DNA of 64,000 nt from Marinoscillum pacificum (GCF_024714495.1 NZ_JAMZMJ010000009.1:62001-126000), one strand, 5' to 3'; positions 16,001 through 24,580 are shown, counted from the first letter of the stretch. A program made the numbers and translations. The notes: generated by a model from the letters alone, not told the origin.

Positions 16001-17314
16001 AGTCTTGATTACGGCATCATCCATTTCATCTTGAGTGAGCTTCCTACCTACATAGTTGGTATACAAAACATGCAGCACTGATTCTACAATAATCACCGCT
16101 CCATCCACTACAATTCCGAAATCCAGCGCTCCCAAAGACATCAAGTTGGCTGAAACACCGAAATAGCGCATTAGCATAAACGCAAACAGCATAGAAAGTG
16201 GGATCACAGAAGCTACGATCAATCCTCCACGGATATTACCCAGAAGCAACACCAACACGAAGATTACGATGATTCCTCCTTCAATAAGATTTTTCTCTAC
16301 GGTACTAATTGCTCGACTAATCAAAGAAGATCGATCAAGATATGGTTCTATTTTCACTCCTTGAGGAAGAGATGACTGAATTTCAGCCACACGGTCCTGC
16401 ACATTGGCTATAGCCGCCGAAGAATTACTCTCTTTCAACATGAGTGTGATACCTCCTACCACTTCACCTTTTCCATCCATGGTCATGGCTCCATAGCGTT
16501 TTGGGCTTCCCAATTTCACTACAGCAATATCACGAACGTATACAGGCAACTCACCATTCTGGGTAACCAAAACCTGCTCTATATCCTCTTTTGTTTGAAG
16601 TCTTCCAAATGTTCGGATATAGAATGAATTGGTTCCTTTTTCCTGATAGCTACCTCCGGAGTTTTCATTATTCACTTCCAGCGCACTAATCAACTGTGAC
16701 ATGGAAACACCTAATGAAAACATTCTTTCTGAGTTGATAGAAACTTCGTATTGTTTGACCAACCCTCCGAAGCTACTCACTTCAATAATTCCGGGGATAC
16801 CTGCTAATTGACGCTTCACGATCCAATCCTGAATGGTTCGAAGATCCATGATATTGTATAGATCTTCATATTCTGGATCAACTGTCAGCGTATACTGGTA
16901 AATCTCTCCCAATCCGGTGGTAATTGGCATCAACTCCGGTTTTCCAAGTCCATCAGGGATACTAACTACCGACAGCTGTTCACGCACATACTGTCGTGAA
17001 TCCAATGTCGGCATATCCTCTTCAAAAACTACGGTAATAACGGACAAGCCATATCTGGAAATCGAACGAATCTCCTCTACACCGGGTAGGTTAGAAATAC
17101 TCGACTCTATGGGAAAGGTAATAAGCTGCTCTACCTCTTCAGCAGCCAGTGTAGGTGATACGGTCACCACCTGCACTTGATTGTTGGTAATATCTGGAAC
17201 GGCATCCAATGGTATTCCACGCATGGAATAAACTCCACCGATGACAATCAGTAGTACCAACAAAAAAACAACGAGCTTATTCTCAACGGAATAAGCGATG
17301 ATTTTTTGAAACAT
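13037..17314 (-). CDS. CusA/CzcA heavy-metal RND pump fused to an outer-membrane factor domain
   Basis: Residues 1-1033 are an HME-type RND transporter with the family motif LDFGIVVDGAVIIVESV in TM4, carrying the charged residues used for proton coupling. Porter loops and twelve membrane segments are present. At about residue 1034 a second signal-like segment (NKAAMIIVLLCGLGFTTNAQ) begins, followed by about 370 residues of a TolC/CzcC-like domain with long helices (EEVQQKALSNYGAVKMADL and others). Such RND-OMF fusions are known in Bacteroidota. The start ATG at 17314 is preferred over the TTG one codon upstream. Adaptor gene downstream, His-containing small protein upstream. Likely substrates are divalent or monovalent metal ions. 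Confidence 0.93.
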   Translation of the reverse strand: MFQKIIAYSVENKLVVFLLVLLIVIGGVYSMRGIPLDAVPDITNNQVQVVTVSPTLAAEEVEQLITFPIESSISNLPGVEEIRSISRYGLSVITVVFEEDMPTLDSRQYVREQLSVVSIPDGLGKPELMPITTGLGEIYQYTLTVDPEYEDLYNIMDLRTIQDWIVKRQLAGIPGIIEVSSFGGLVKQYEVSINSERMFSLGVSMSQLISALEVNNENSGGSYQEKGTNSFYIRTFGRLQTKEDIEQVLVTQNGELPVYVRDIAVVKLGSPKRYGAMTMDGKGEVVGGITLMLKESNSSAAIANVQDRVAEIQSSLPQGVKIEPYLDRSSLISRAISTVEKNLIEGGIIVIFVLVLLLGNIRGGLIVASVIPLSMLFAFMLMRYFGVSANLMSLGALDFGIVVDGAVIIVESVLHVLYTNYVGRKLTQDEMDDAVIKTSGKIYNSAAFGVLIILVVFVPIMTLVGTEGKMFRPMAFTVSFAILGAMILSLTYVPVMASIFLKKDIKEHKTFSDKIVDGLRNMYRPTLNFAMRVPGLVIAFAVAALLASVILFSRMGGEFIPNLEEGDMAMQMTIQSGSSLTQSIKTTTAAEKILKENFPEVEHVVSKIGTAEVPTDPMSVENADIMLIMKEKDEWIMADNREDLVALMKEKLSIIVGASFDFTQPIQLRFNELVTGAKTDVAIQIFGENLETLAGLANKTGQIIQDVNGVGDVKVDQTEGLPQYKITYDRQMMAQYGVNVADLNRTVEAAYAGYAVGQIFENERQFDLVVRYNENFRNDFNLGGLWVETMHGKLIPMSQVASVISTQSPLQISRDQAKRRISVGVNVRNRDVASLVEELKQKLGAELKMPAGYVMEFGGQFENLEKATARLQLAVPLALLSIVVLLYFTFHNIIDSLIIFLAVPFSAIGGVLALWIRDMPFSISAGVGFIALFGVSVLNGIVLIQYYHQLQEEGEITLKELVVKGGMVRMRPVVMTASVAALGFLPMAISTTAGAEVQRPLATVVIGGLVTSTLLTLIVLPVVYNMVYHKKFGMNKAAMIIVLLCGLGFTTNAQTPTSLEEVQQKALSNYGAVKMADLEVQKQSALKKQSYDPGNLGVNVQYGEINAGVNDYNISITQSLGNIPKAISSGKTASMAVELAEMNQEMNKRWVKMEVSSAYVDWVKAGLAFQSLQSQLELYKEVVGSSEKAVEAGDKSLLEVSYLSQQYSNLRNQVAQAKVDFELTSQYLVEMTTMGRQELSLPQELPALLTSGDTVLSAVFYQLLDQHETLASKQLKTEKLGYFPGLSVGYFNQQLEGVSGFQGVQFGASVPLWFRPQSARVQERKVALDQVEVQNDMQMRQLQQSLSKCLAALSLIQDDFVLAQESSADQLDVLVQQAQVALDAGELDAFDFINVVNQSYEGLRSALATQSLYLKTLIELNYYTE

Positions 17315-17320
17315 CAATTT

Positions 17321-17746
17321 TCACTTTAATAATTCGATACTTGTACATGGTGCCAGAGGCACGCGATAAATCAAACTAAAAAGTGAAGGGGGAGCCCGTA
17401 AAGTATGGGTAGTAGATAAGTATTGGTGATTGATTGGTAAAGAAACCTCATAGGATTCGGGTTTCTCAGATTGAATCTCAACAAACTCAAAGTCTAGCTC
17501 AATAATAGAAAGGACAATCAGATCTGTATTCAAATCTGGCTGAAAATCGGCTATTTCAAATTCTTCCAGGTGATTAAACCCTAGATCGAATTGAAAAACA
17601 TCACTCAGCAAATTGCTAGGACATTGATGCTGTTGAGCAACAGATAGGCGTTCCCTCGCGCTCTCGTGATGGTGCGGAGTTACAGAATGCAACAGCAACA
17701 TCAAGAGCGGTATCCACAGAAAGATATGTACACCTTTTTTACTCAT
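17321..17746 (-). CDS. small His-containing membrane-anchored protein, first gene of the metal efflux operon
   Basis: A 141-aa protein with an N-terminal hydrophobic segment (GVHIFLWIPLLMLLLHSV) followed at once by a PHHHE cluster. The rest is an acidic, hydrophobic stretch (FQFDLGFNHLEEFEIADFQPDL and others) ending LRAPPSLFSLIYRV. No family is recognised with certainty. The stop lies 6 bp before the RND pump start, so it is part of that operon. The position and the His cluster suggest a metal-sensing or metal-delivery role, comparable in layout to small periplasmic proteins in other efflux operons; this is inference. Confidence 0.78.
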   Translation of the reverse strand: MSKKGVHIFLWIPLLMLLLHSVTPHHHESARERLSVAQQHQCPSNLLSDVFQFDLGFNHLEEFEIADFQPDLNTDLIVLSIIELDFEFVEIQSEKPESYEVSLPINHQYLSTTHTLRAPPSLFSLIYRVPLAPCTSIELLK

Positions 17747-17800
17747 GATCTCACAAATTTACGAAGAACATGAGAAATGGTTGGTAACGAGTGTTACAGC

Positions 17801-17956
17801 TTAGATAAATAAATAGACTAGAAATAAAATAATCAAAAGTATTGCCACCCATTTATAGCCAGGACTAAAGTCGGTAAACTCATAGCCACAGATGGGACAC
17901 TCCTTGCTTTTAGCATCCACTTCCATTGCACAGGATGGGCATTCTTTCTTTTTCAT
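17801..17956 (-). CDS. small zinc-ribbon membrane protein (51 aa)
   Basis: ATG at 17956 to TAA at 17803-17801. The peptide begins MKKKECPSCAMEVDAKSKECP and continues ICGYEF, so it holds two CPxC knuckles (ECPSC and ECPIC) that make a zinc ribbon. A single hydrophobic segment (WVAILLIILFLVYLFI) follows and runs to the end. Short zinc-ribbon plus C-tail anchor proteins occur in many Bacteroidota; function unknown. It lies between ettA and the metal operon on the same strand, after the ettA terminator. Confidence 0.78.
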   Translation of the reverse strand: MKKKECPSCAMEVDAKSKECPICGYEFTDFSPGYKWVAILLIILFLVYLFI

Positions 17957-17971
17957 TCTACAATATTCTCC

Positions 17972-18009
17972 TAAAAAAATTCACCCTCCCGAGTACTCGA
18001 AAGGGTGAA
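17972..18009 (-). terminator. terminator of ettA
   Basis: TTCACCCT (17980-17987) pairs with AGGGTGAA (18002-18009) around a CGAGTACTCG loop-stem. On the minus strand it is followed by a run of seven T. It lies directly after the ettA stop at 18026. Confidence 0.85.
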
Positions 18010-18025
18010 AATTGATCCTTATAAT

Positions 18026-19705
18026 TTATTTTAATTTTCTGTATTTGATACGCGTTGGACCGGTATCTCCCAGTCGCTTCTTACGGTTTTCTTCATATTC
18101 AGTGAAGTTTCCTTCAAACCAATACACTTGAGAATCTCCTTCGTAAGCCAATATGTGTGTACAAATTCTATCCAGGAACCATCTGTCGTGACTGATTACC
18201 ACAGCACATCCACCAAAGTTTTCCAATGCTTCCTCTAGCGCTCTTAGCGTGTTTACATCCAGGTCGTTGGTAGGCTCATCCAATAAAATCAGGTTAGCTC
18301 CCTCTTTCAATGTAATTGCCAAATGAACTCTGTTTCGCTCACCACCTGATAGTACTCCTACTTTTTTGGTTTGATCGGATCCTGAGAAATTGAACTTACT
18401 CACATAAGCACGAGCATTCATTTCTTTTTCTCCAAGCTTAATGTTCTCGTTTCCTCCAGTAATTGCCTGGAAAACAGAATCATCAGCTTTCAGGTCATTA
18501 TGCTCTTGATCTACATAGGCCATTTTCACTGTTGGTCCTACTTCGAAGGTTCCTGTGTCAGGTTTTTCCTTCCCTGTAATCAAGTTGAATAAAGTGGTTT
18601 TACCAGCACCATTTGGACCGATCACCCCTACGATACCACCTTGAGGAAGATTAAAAGACAAGTTTTCAAATAAGAGCTTATCACCATATGATTTAGAAAC
18701 ATTCTCTACCTCGATCACTTTGGCACCAAGTCTTGGCCCAGCAGGAATGTAAAGCTCAAGTTGGTTCTCTTTCTCCTTACCTTCTTCTCCTACAAGCTTA
18801 TCATAAGCAGAAAGTCTAGCTTTACTCTTCGCATGACGACCTTTTGGTGTCATCTTCACCCACTCCAACTCTCTTTCGAGTGTTTTCTGACGCTTAGACT
18901 CAGTCTTTTCTTCTTGCTTTAGTCTTTTCTGCTTTTGATCCAACCAGCTAGAGTAGTTTCCTTTCCATGGAATACCTTCACCTCTATCTAGTTCCAAAAT
19001 CCATCCAGCTACATTATCAAGGAAGTATCTATCGTGAGTTACGGCGATTACTGTACCTTGATATTGCTGCAAGTGTTGCTCCAACCAATGTACTGACTCA
19101 GCATCAAGGTGGTTAGTAGGCTCATCCAGAAGCAATACATCTGGCTCTTGCAACAATAAACGACAAAGCGCCACACGTCTTTTCTCACCACCCGACAGGT
19201 TTTTGATCACTGCATCTTCTGGTGGCGTACGCAAAGCATCCATTGCACGCTCCAACTTGTTATCTAGATCCCAGGCACCTACCTGATCTAGTTTTTCCTG
19301 AACTTCTCCTTGCTTCTCGATAAGCTTATTCATCTTATCTGGATCCTCAAGAATCTCTGGCTCAGAAAATTTCAGATTGATTTCATCGTATTGTTTTAGC
19401 AAATCGGTAATCTCCGATACAGCTTCACTAATTACTTCTTTTACGGTTTTATCAGGATCTAATTGTGGCTCTTGCTCCAATAATCCAACACTATATCCAG
19501 GCGAAAAAACCACTTCTCCCTGATATTCCTGATCGATTCCGGCAATAATCCTCAATAAAGAAGACTTTCCTGAACCATTTAAACCCAACACTCCTATCTT
19601 CGCACCGTAGAAGAAGGAGAGATAGATATTTTTAAGTACTTGTTTCTGTGGCGGGTATATCTTGTTTACCCCTGCCATTGAAAAGATTATTTTTTCGTCT
19701 GACAT
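18026..19705 (-). CDS. ettA: ABC-F translation factor EttA
   Basis: A 559-aa soluble protein with two ABC ATPase domains and no membrane part. Walker A motifs are GLNGSGKSS (about 40) and GPNGAGKTT (about 360). Signatures are LSGGEKRRVALCRLL and LSGGERNRVHLAITL, and Walker B segments are LLLDEPTNHLDAES and ILLDEPTNDLDVNT. The interdomain linker is Lys/Arg-rich (DQKQKRLKQEEKTESKRQK). Length and the C-terminal ending RIKYRKLK match EttA, which binds the ribosomal E site and gates translation according to ATP/ADP. It is divergent from the DUF349 gene. Confidence 0.93.
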   Translation of the reverse strand: MSDEKIIFSMAGVNKIYPPQKQVLKNIYLSFFYGAKIGVLGLNGSGKSSLLRIIAGIDQEYQGEVVFSPGYSVGLLEQEPQLDPDKTVKEVISEAVSEITDLLKQYDEINLKFSEPEILEDPDKMNKLIEKQGEVQEKLDQVGAWDLDNKLERAMDALRTPPEDAVIKNLSGGEKRRVALCRLLLQEPDVLLLDEPTNHLDAESVHWLEQHLQQYQGTVIAVTHDRYFLDNVAGWILELDRGEGIPWKGNYSSWLDQKQKRLKQEEKTESKRQKTLERELEWVKMTPKGRHAKSKARLSAYDKLVGEEGKEKENQLELYIPAGPRLGAKVIEVENVSKSYGDKLLFENLSFNLPQGGIVGVIGPNGAGKTTLFNLITGKEKPDTGTFEVGPTVKMAYVDQEHNDLKADDSVFQAITGGNENIKLGEKEMNARAYVSKFNFSGSDQTKKVGVLSGGERNRVHLAITLKEGANLILLDEPTNDLDVNTLRALEEALENFGGCAVVISHDRWFLDRICTHILAYEGDSQVYWFEGNFTEYEENRKKRLGDTGPTRIKYRKLK

Positions 19706-19785
19706 TTTTGGTTAATTTCAAAATCGGAAGTCGAAGTTAACTTATTTATCTCATCGATCGGAATATAAGACTAATAGAATAAGTT

Positions 19786-21009
19786 GTGAGCGAAAAGGAA
19801 ATACCTTTCGGTAATATTAAGGATGACAAAATTTTTCTAAATGCCTGGGGAGAACACCCTGAACGGCAAATTGGAGAGGTTAGAGAAGACGAAGAATCTT
19901 CGGTAGCCTACTTCGTAGAAAAATATGAAGAGCTGGTTAAAAAGATCAATGACCTGGAAAAGGAAATTGAGGAATCCGTTAACAAAGGTTCTTTTTTAAT
20001 GAAATTGAAGCATTTGAAATCTCAACTATCAGAACATGATGGATTAGGAGATTACATTGTTTTAGAAGAACGACTTACCAAGCAGGAAGCACTTCTTGAG
20101 GACATCATTCTAAAGAACAGAGAGCGAAACTCTGAGATCAAAAAGAGTCTTCTAGAGGAAATAAGAACTGCGGCTGACAAAATTAACTGGAAAGAGGCCA
20201 CTCTCGAAATTCACGATATCAAGGCTCGTTGGATCAAAACGGGTAACCCAAAAGAAGATGAGCAAGAACAGCTAGAAGAAGACTTTTGGGGAGTTATTGA
20301 AGCCTTTTTTGAAAAGAAAAAAGAGTTTTACGAAGACAAGAAGCGTCTTGGGGAACTTCGCAAAAAGGAATATGAAGAAATCATTGAGCGTACTAAAACG
20401 CTAGAGAATCTTCATGGCAAAGCGAAGTTTGACAAGATTGGAGAACTGAAAGAGGCTTGGAAAGAAGTTGGTAACATTCCTAAGGAAGAATACACTGAGC
20501 TTTTGAAAATCTTCAACAATCGATTGAAGCCTAAGAGACCGAGAGTATCATCTCACAGTCAGCCTGCAATGGACATCAAGCCAGTCCTTGCTGACTTAGA
20601 CAAGTTCATAGATGGTTCTGAGAACTACAATTTCAAAAAATTGGATGAGATCAAAAATTCATTGAAGAATTACAGACCTCATGACTTTGATGGCAAAAAC
20701 GCAAAAAAAGAAGCGTTCACCAAAGTCCAGTTATTGATGGAACGTGACTTTATAGACAAGCTTGCCAATAAGCGTTTCAACAATTTCAGAGAACTTGAAA
20801 AAGCAAAAAAACGTCAAATCAGAATCGGAATTCTAGAAGAATTGATCAGTCGTGATCAAACTGATTTGGAAAAATATCAAGAAAATTCAGCCAACTTCTC
20901 TTCATCAGGGAATGGCGGGTTAGGTTTCATTGAAAAAAAATTAGCTCAGCAAGAGGCCAAAATCAGAACGAAAAGGCAGCTTTTGAAGCTCATGAAAGAA
21001 GAAAAGTGA
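19786..21009 (+). CDS. DUF349 domain protein, coiled-coil
   Basis: A 407-aa highly charged, helical cytoplasmic protein. At least two DUF349 repeats are visible: INWKEATLEIHDIKARWIKTG with FWGVIEAFFEKKKEF, and FDKIGELKEAWKEVGNIPKEE with LLKIFNNRLKP. They show the W..G.P....(L)W..F spacing. The N-terminus contains a coiled coil (KYEELVKKINDLEKEIEESV). The start is GTG. The family function is unknown; it is widespread in Bacteroidota. The gene is divergent from ettA with an 80-bp shared promoter region. Confidence 0.88.
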   Translation: MSEKEIPFGNIKDDKIFLNAWGEHPERQIGEVREDEESSVAYFVEKYEELVKKINDLEKEIEESVNKGSFLMKLKHLKSQLSEHDGLGDYIVLEERLTKQEALLEDIILKNRERNSEIKKSLLEEIRTAADKINWKEATLEIHDIKARWIKTGNPKEDEQEQLEEDFWGVIEAFFEKKKEFYEDKKRLGELRKKEYEEIIERTKTLENLHGKAKFDKIGELKEAWKEVGNIPKEEYTELLKIFNNRLKPKRPRVSSHSQPAMDIKPVLADLDKFIDGSENYNFKKLDEIKNSLKNYRPHDFDGKNAKKEAFTKVQLLMERDFIDKLANKRFNNFRELEKAKKRQIRIGILEELISRDQTDLEKYQENSANFSSSGNGGLGFIEKKLAQQEAKIRTKRQLLKLMKEEK

Positions 21010-21092
21010 AATTTTTTCTTAAAAATGAAACAAAAAAATTGTGTTTTACATTAAAGTGTAATATCTAATAGTGACGTGAGCAAAATAAAAGT

Positions 21093-21121
21093 TTGATTTC
21101 TCACTAGAAAAACTATTTTTG
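21093..21121 (+). promoter_or_regulatory. Bacteroidota-type promoter for the DUF2795 gene
   Basis: TTG at 21093-21095, 18-bp spacer, then TATTTTTG (TAnnTTTG) at 21114-21121. The -7 box covers the upstream TTG codon at 21119, so translation must begin further down, at ATG 21149. Confidence 0.65.
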
Positions 21122-21148
21122 CACGAAATTTTTAAAAGGCAGAAGAAT

Positions 21149-21370
21149 ATGTATTGGACATTAGAATTGGCTTCTTATTTAGAAGACGCACCATGGCCAG
21201 CCACCAAAGATGAGTTAATTGATTTCTCAATCCGTTCTGGAGCACCGCTAGAGGTGGTAGAAAATCTTCAGGAACTAGAAGACGATGGGCAGCCTTATGA
21301 AAACATAGAAGAAATCTGGCCGGATTATCCAACAAAGGAGGACTTCTTTTTCAACGAGGACGAATATTAA
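21149..21370 (+). CDS. DUF2795-like small acidic protein (73 aa)
   Basis: Starts MYWTLELASYLEDAPWPATK and continues ELIDFSIRSGAPLEVVENLQ, ending in a very acidic tail (ENIEEIWPDYPTKEDFFFNEDEY). The pattern of a short helix, APWPATK, then ELIDxxxRxGAPxxVxxNL matches small Bacteroidota proteins of the DUF2795 kind. Function unknown. ATG at 21149 is chosen because a purine-rich ribosome site (AAGGCAGAAGAAT) precedes it and the promoter -7 box overlaps the alternative TTG. Monocistronic, with its own terminator. Confidence 0.85.
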   Translation: MYWTLELASYLEDAPWPATKDELIDFSIRSGAPLEVVENLQELEDDGQPYENIEEIWPDYPTKEDFFFNEDEY

Positions 21371-21402
21371 TTTCGCCACCCGTATTATAAGAAACTGACA
21401 CT

Positions 21403-21432
21403 AACCCTGATCTTCTGCATCAGGGTTTTTTA
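21403..21432 (+). terminator. terminator of the DUF2795 gene
   Basis: AACCCTGA (21403-21410) pairs with TCAGGGTT (21420-21427), followed by a T-run. It separates this gene from convergent ispD. Confidence 0.88.
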
Positions 21433-22092
21433 TTTTTTCAATAATGCTTCAGCTAGAATCAGATCTTCAGGAGTAGTAATCTTGATATTGCGGTAGTCAC
21501 CTGACACCACTTCTACTTGTTTACCACTTGCTTCATAGACAGAAGCATCATCGGTAAACAGTGGTGACTCTTCCTGCGCAAATGCCTGTTTAATCAATTC
21601 GACTCGAAATGTCTGTGGCGTCTGTACAGCATAGTACAAGGACCGATCTCTTGCTACAGTACCGCCATCACCTTTCTCACGTATAGAATCCTTTAGCGGG
21701 ACCATTACCACTCCACTACCTTTAGCCTCTGCCAGCTCAAAAGAAGATCTTATTACTTCCTTAGAGATCATTGGTCGAACCGCATCATGTATGGCCACCA
21801 AGCCATTATCCACCTGATTCAGACCTGATTTCACACTCTGAAAACGTGTAGCTCCACCAAAAGCGATTGAAACGTCTTGACTAGATAAGTACTTAGCCTT
21901 TAACTCCGTCCAGGTAGGAAGATGAGCTTCAGGAAGAACCAGTACAATATGGATGGAAGGGTCATAAGCAAGAAAAGCCTCAATGGTGTGTACCATTATA
22001 GGCTTTCCTAAAATTTCTATGAATTGTTTTGGGAGGGCTTGTTTCATTCTAGACCCACTACCTCCCGCTACTATGATTACATGCTTTCGCAT
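21430..22092 (-). CDS. ispD: 2-C-methyl-D-erythritol 4-phosphate cytidylyltransferase
   Basis: A 220-aa nucleotidyltransferase of the MEP isoprenoid pathway, which makes CDP-methylerythritol from MEP and CTP. The N-terminal loop GGSGSRMKQALPKQFIEILGKP is the family's CTP-binding signature. IHDAVRPMIS, PLKDSIREK and TDDASVYEASGKQVEVV with GDYRNIKITTPEDL follow in the usual order. The ATG overlaps the queA stop by one base (TAATG), so it is translationally coupled to queA. Confidence 0.95.
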   Translation of the reverse strand: MRKHVIIVAGGSGSRMKQALPKQFIEILGKPIMVHTIEAFLAYDPSIHIVLVLPEAHLPTWTELKAKYLSSQDVSIAFGGATRFQSVKSGLNQVDNGLVAIHDAVRPMISKEVIRSSFELAEAKGSGVVMVPLKDSIREKGDGGTVARDRSLYYAVQTPQTFRVELIKQAFAQEESPLFTDDASVYEASGKQVEVVSGDYRNIKITTPEDLILAEALLKK

Positions 22093-23138
22093 TAAATAAT
22101 CAACATTGCATCACCATAAGTGAAGAATCTATATTTTTCTTTGATAGCAGTCTGGTAAGCCTCCATGATCAAATCATATCCTCCAAATGCAGCAGCCATC
22201 ATTAACAATGTAGACTCTGGCAAGTGGAAGTTAGTCACCAATGCATTACAGATTTTGAACTCGTATTGAGGGAAGATGAATTTATCAGTCCAACCTTCGT
22301 TTGGCTTCAATCTTCCACCAGCAGATACAGAAGACTCTAAAGTTCTCATTACCGTAGTACCTACAGAGATAACTTTTTTCTTCTCATCCAATGCCTGATT
22401 TACTCTATTAGAAGTTGATTCTGGCACGAAGTAGTTCTCAGAATCCATTTTATGCTTTGTCAAATCCTCAACATCTACAGGTCTGAAAGTTCCAAGACCA
22501 ACGTGTAGTGTAATCGGATCGATATCTACACCTTTAATCTCTAAACGCTTCATTACCGCTTGAGTAAAGTGAAGACCTGCAGTTGGAGCAGCTACAGCAC
22601 CTACATTTTGAGCATAGATCGTTTGGAAACGCTCTCTGTCTTCTGGCTCAGCCGCTCTCTTAATATTTTTTGGAAGTGGAGTTTCTCCTAAACGATCAAT
22701 CATTTTGTAGAAATCCTCCTCATCACCATCAAATAAGAATCTGATGGTTCTTCCTCTAGATGTCGTATTGTCAATTACTTCAGCAACTAGTTCGCCTTCG
22801 CCGAAGTAAAGCTTATTTCCTACACGGATTTTACGAGCTGGATCTACCAAAACATCCCAAAGTTTCATCTCCTTGTTGAGCTCTCTCAAAAGAAAAACTT
22901 CAATTTTGGCACCCGTTTTCTCTTTGTTACCGTATAACCTCGCAGGGAATACTTTGGTATCATTGATTACCATCACATCCCCTTCATCAAAATAATCTAC
23001 AATGTCTTTAAATATCTTGTGCTCTATTTCACCTGTATCTTTATGGATAACCATGAGACGCGATTCGTCCCGGTTTTCCGTTGGGTGTAGAGCAACATGA
23101 CTAGATGGTAGATCAAATTTGAACGCAGATAATTTCAT
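22092..23138 (-). CDS. queA: S-adenosylmethionine:tRNA ribosyltransferase-isomerase
   Basis: QueA transfers the ribosyl part of SAM to preQ1 in tRNA during queuosine synthesis. The 348-aa protein has the characteristic opening ([14 protein letters not shown] with [11 protein letters not shown]), [34 protein letters not shown] and the [18 protein letters not shown] ending. It leads a two-gene operon with ispD. A TAATTTTG box lies upstream on the minus strand, overlapping a TACTTTTG box read on the plus strand. Confidence 0.96.
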   Translation of the reverse strand: MKLSAFKFDLPSSHVALHPTENRDESRLMVIHKDTGEIEHKIFKDIVDYFDEGDVMVINDTKVFPARLYGNKEKTGAKIEVFLLRELNKEMKLWDVLVDPARKIRVGNKLYFGEGELVAEVIDNTTSRGRTIRFLFDGDEEDFYKMIDRLGETPLPKNIKRAAEPEDRERFQTIYAQNVGAVAAPTAGLHFTQAVMKRLEIKGVDIDPITLHVGLGTFRPVDVEDLTKHKMDSENYFVPESTSNRVNQALDEKKKVISVGTTVMRTLESSVSAGGRLKPNEGWTDKFIFPQYEFKICNALVTNFHLPESTLLMMAAAFGGYDLIMEAYQTAIKEKYRFFTYGDAMLII

Positions 23139-23266
23139 ATCGTATGCTTGGATTAACCGATGGTATGTTATTTAAACAAGTCGGCAAAATTAGCAAATAC
23201 TTTTGTTTTTATCGCATAAAAACCATATTTACCTTGCAGACTCACTAACCTAACGAACAAAACACA

Positions 23267-24520
23267 TTGCTAGTTCTCAGATTAATCATAGAAAGTTTTC
23301 GATTTGCGTGGAACGCGCTTAGGATGAACCTACTTCGCACCACCCTTTCCTTACTTGGTGTTACCATTGGGATTTTTGCCATCATCGCAGTATTTACTCT
23401 GGTGGATTCGCTCGAAAAAAGCATTAAAGATTCTCTAAGCTTCCTCGGCACCAACAACATCAATGTTGAAAAATGGCCCTATGGGTTTGGTGGAGGTCCT
23501 TATCCCTGGTGGAAATACCTCCAAAGACCTTACCCTACTTATGACGAGTTTGAATTTCTCTCAGAAAATGTAAAACATGCGCAGGCCATAACCATTGCTG
23601 CCAGCAGAGGAGGAATTATCGCTAAGCAAGGAAGCTCCAGCTCTGTAGACCTTTCATTAGTTGGCACAGTGTACGAGCACCAAAATGTCTATGAAATCCC
23701 AATAAGCACAGGGCGTTATTTCACACCACAAGAAGCCGAAGCAGGCAGGAATGTAGTTGTATTAGGTAGCAGGCCAGCTAAAGAACTTTTCCCTACTGGG
23801 GAACCAATAGGACAGGACATTAAAATCAAAGGACTAAAATACCATGTTATAGGAGTCATCAAAGAAGAAGGAGAAAGTTTCATGGGCACTCCAAGTAATG
23901 ACGACAACATTTATATGCCGTTCAAGTCCTTTACCAAAATATTTTATAGTGGAGCTCGTGGCGGTGTAGAACCATCCATTACGGTAAAGGGACTTGAATC
24001 AGACATTGGATTGGTAGAATTAGAATCCGAACTAAGAGGATTGATGCGAAAGAAACGATCACTCAAACCTAAAGAAGAAGACGACTTTGCGCTGAATAGA
24101 CCGGAAGCAATTGCTAATTTCATAGGATCAACTTTTGATGTAATTGGATTCGCTGGAGGAATTATTGGAGGGTTCTCTATCCTGGTCGGTGGATTTGGTA
24201 TTGCTAATATTATGTTCGTGTCTGTACGAGAACGAACCAATATTATCGGAATCCAGAAATCACTCGGAGCAAAGAATTACTTTATTCTTTTCCAGTTCTT
24301 GTTTGAGTCAGTTTTCTTAAGTGTGATCGGAGGTGGTTTCGGGATTATCCTCGTCTGGCTCCTCTCTTTCATCAATCTCGGGTCACTGGACTTAGTTCTA
24401 ACCTTCTCCAATATTGCCTTGGGGTTAGGAGTATCAGCAGCCATCGGAATGGCATCAGGAATCATCCCGGCAGCAATGGCAGCTAGACTTGATCCCGTAA
24501 TCGCCATCAGAACTCAGTAG
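23267..24520 (+). CDS. ABC transporter permease, MacB/FtsX type
   Basis: A 417-aa permease with one N-terminal membrane segment (LLRTTLSLLGVTIGIFAIIAVF), a periplasmic MacB-like domain (about 45-270), and three C-terminal membrane segments. The FtsX motif lies between them (GFGIANIMFVSVRERTNIIGIQKSLGAK). The ending is AARLDPVIAIRTQ. The start is TTG. Such proteins work mechanically with a separate ATPase, but no ATPase gene lies next to it here. It differs from the large permeases at the right end: it is half their size and has no prefix domain. Confidence 0.9.
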   Translation: MLVLRLIIESFRFAWNALRMNLLRTTLSLLGVTIGIFAIIAVFTLVDSLEKSIKDSLSFLGTNNINVEKWPYGFGGGPYPWWKYLQRPYPTYDEFEFLSENVKHAQAITIAASRGGIIAKQGSSSSVDLSLVGTVYEHQNVYEIPISTGRYFTPQEAEAGRNVVVLGSRPAKELFPTGEPIGQDIKIKGLKYHVIGVIKEEGESFMGTPSNDDNIYMPFKSFTKIFYSGARGGVEPSITVKGLESDIGLVELESELRGLMRKKRSLKPKEEDDFALNRPEAIANFIGSTFDVIGFAGGIIGGFSILVGGFGIANIMFVSVRERTNIIGIQKSLGAKNYFILFQFLFESVFLSVIGGGFGIILVWLLSFINLGSLDLVLTFSNIALGLGVSAAIGMASGIIPAAMAARLDPVIAIRTQ

Positions 24521-24531
24521 AGAAAAGAAAT

Positions 24532-24568
24532 TGGCAATATTAGGATTTTGATAATCCTAATATTGCCA
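24532..24568. terminator. bidirectional terminator between the permease and recA units
   Basis: TGGCAATATTAGGATT (24532-24547) and AATCCTAATATTGCCA (24553-24568) form a perfect 16-bp stem with a 5-base loop between convergent genes. Confidence 0.85.
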
Positions 24569-24580
24569 TCAAATAAAATA

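Noticed and set aside
21119-21148. TTG start extending the DUF2795 protein by ten residues
   Set aside because: The codon lies within the promoter -7 box, so it is not transcribed; the ATG at 21149 has a good ribosome site.
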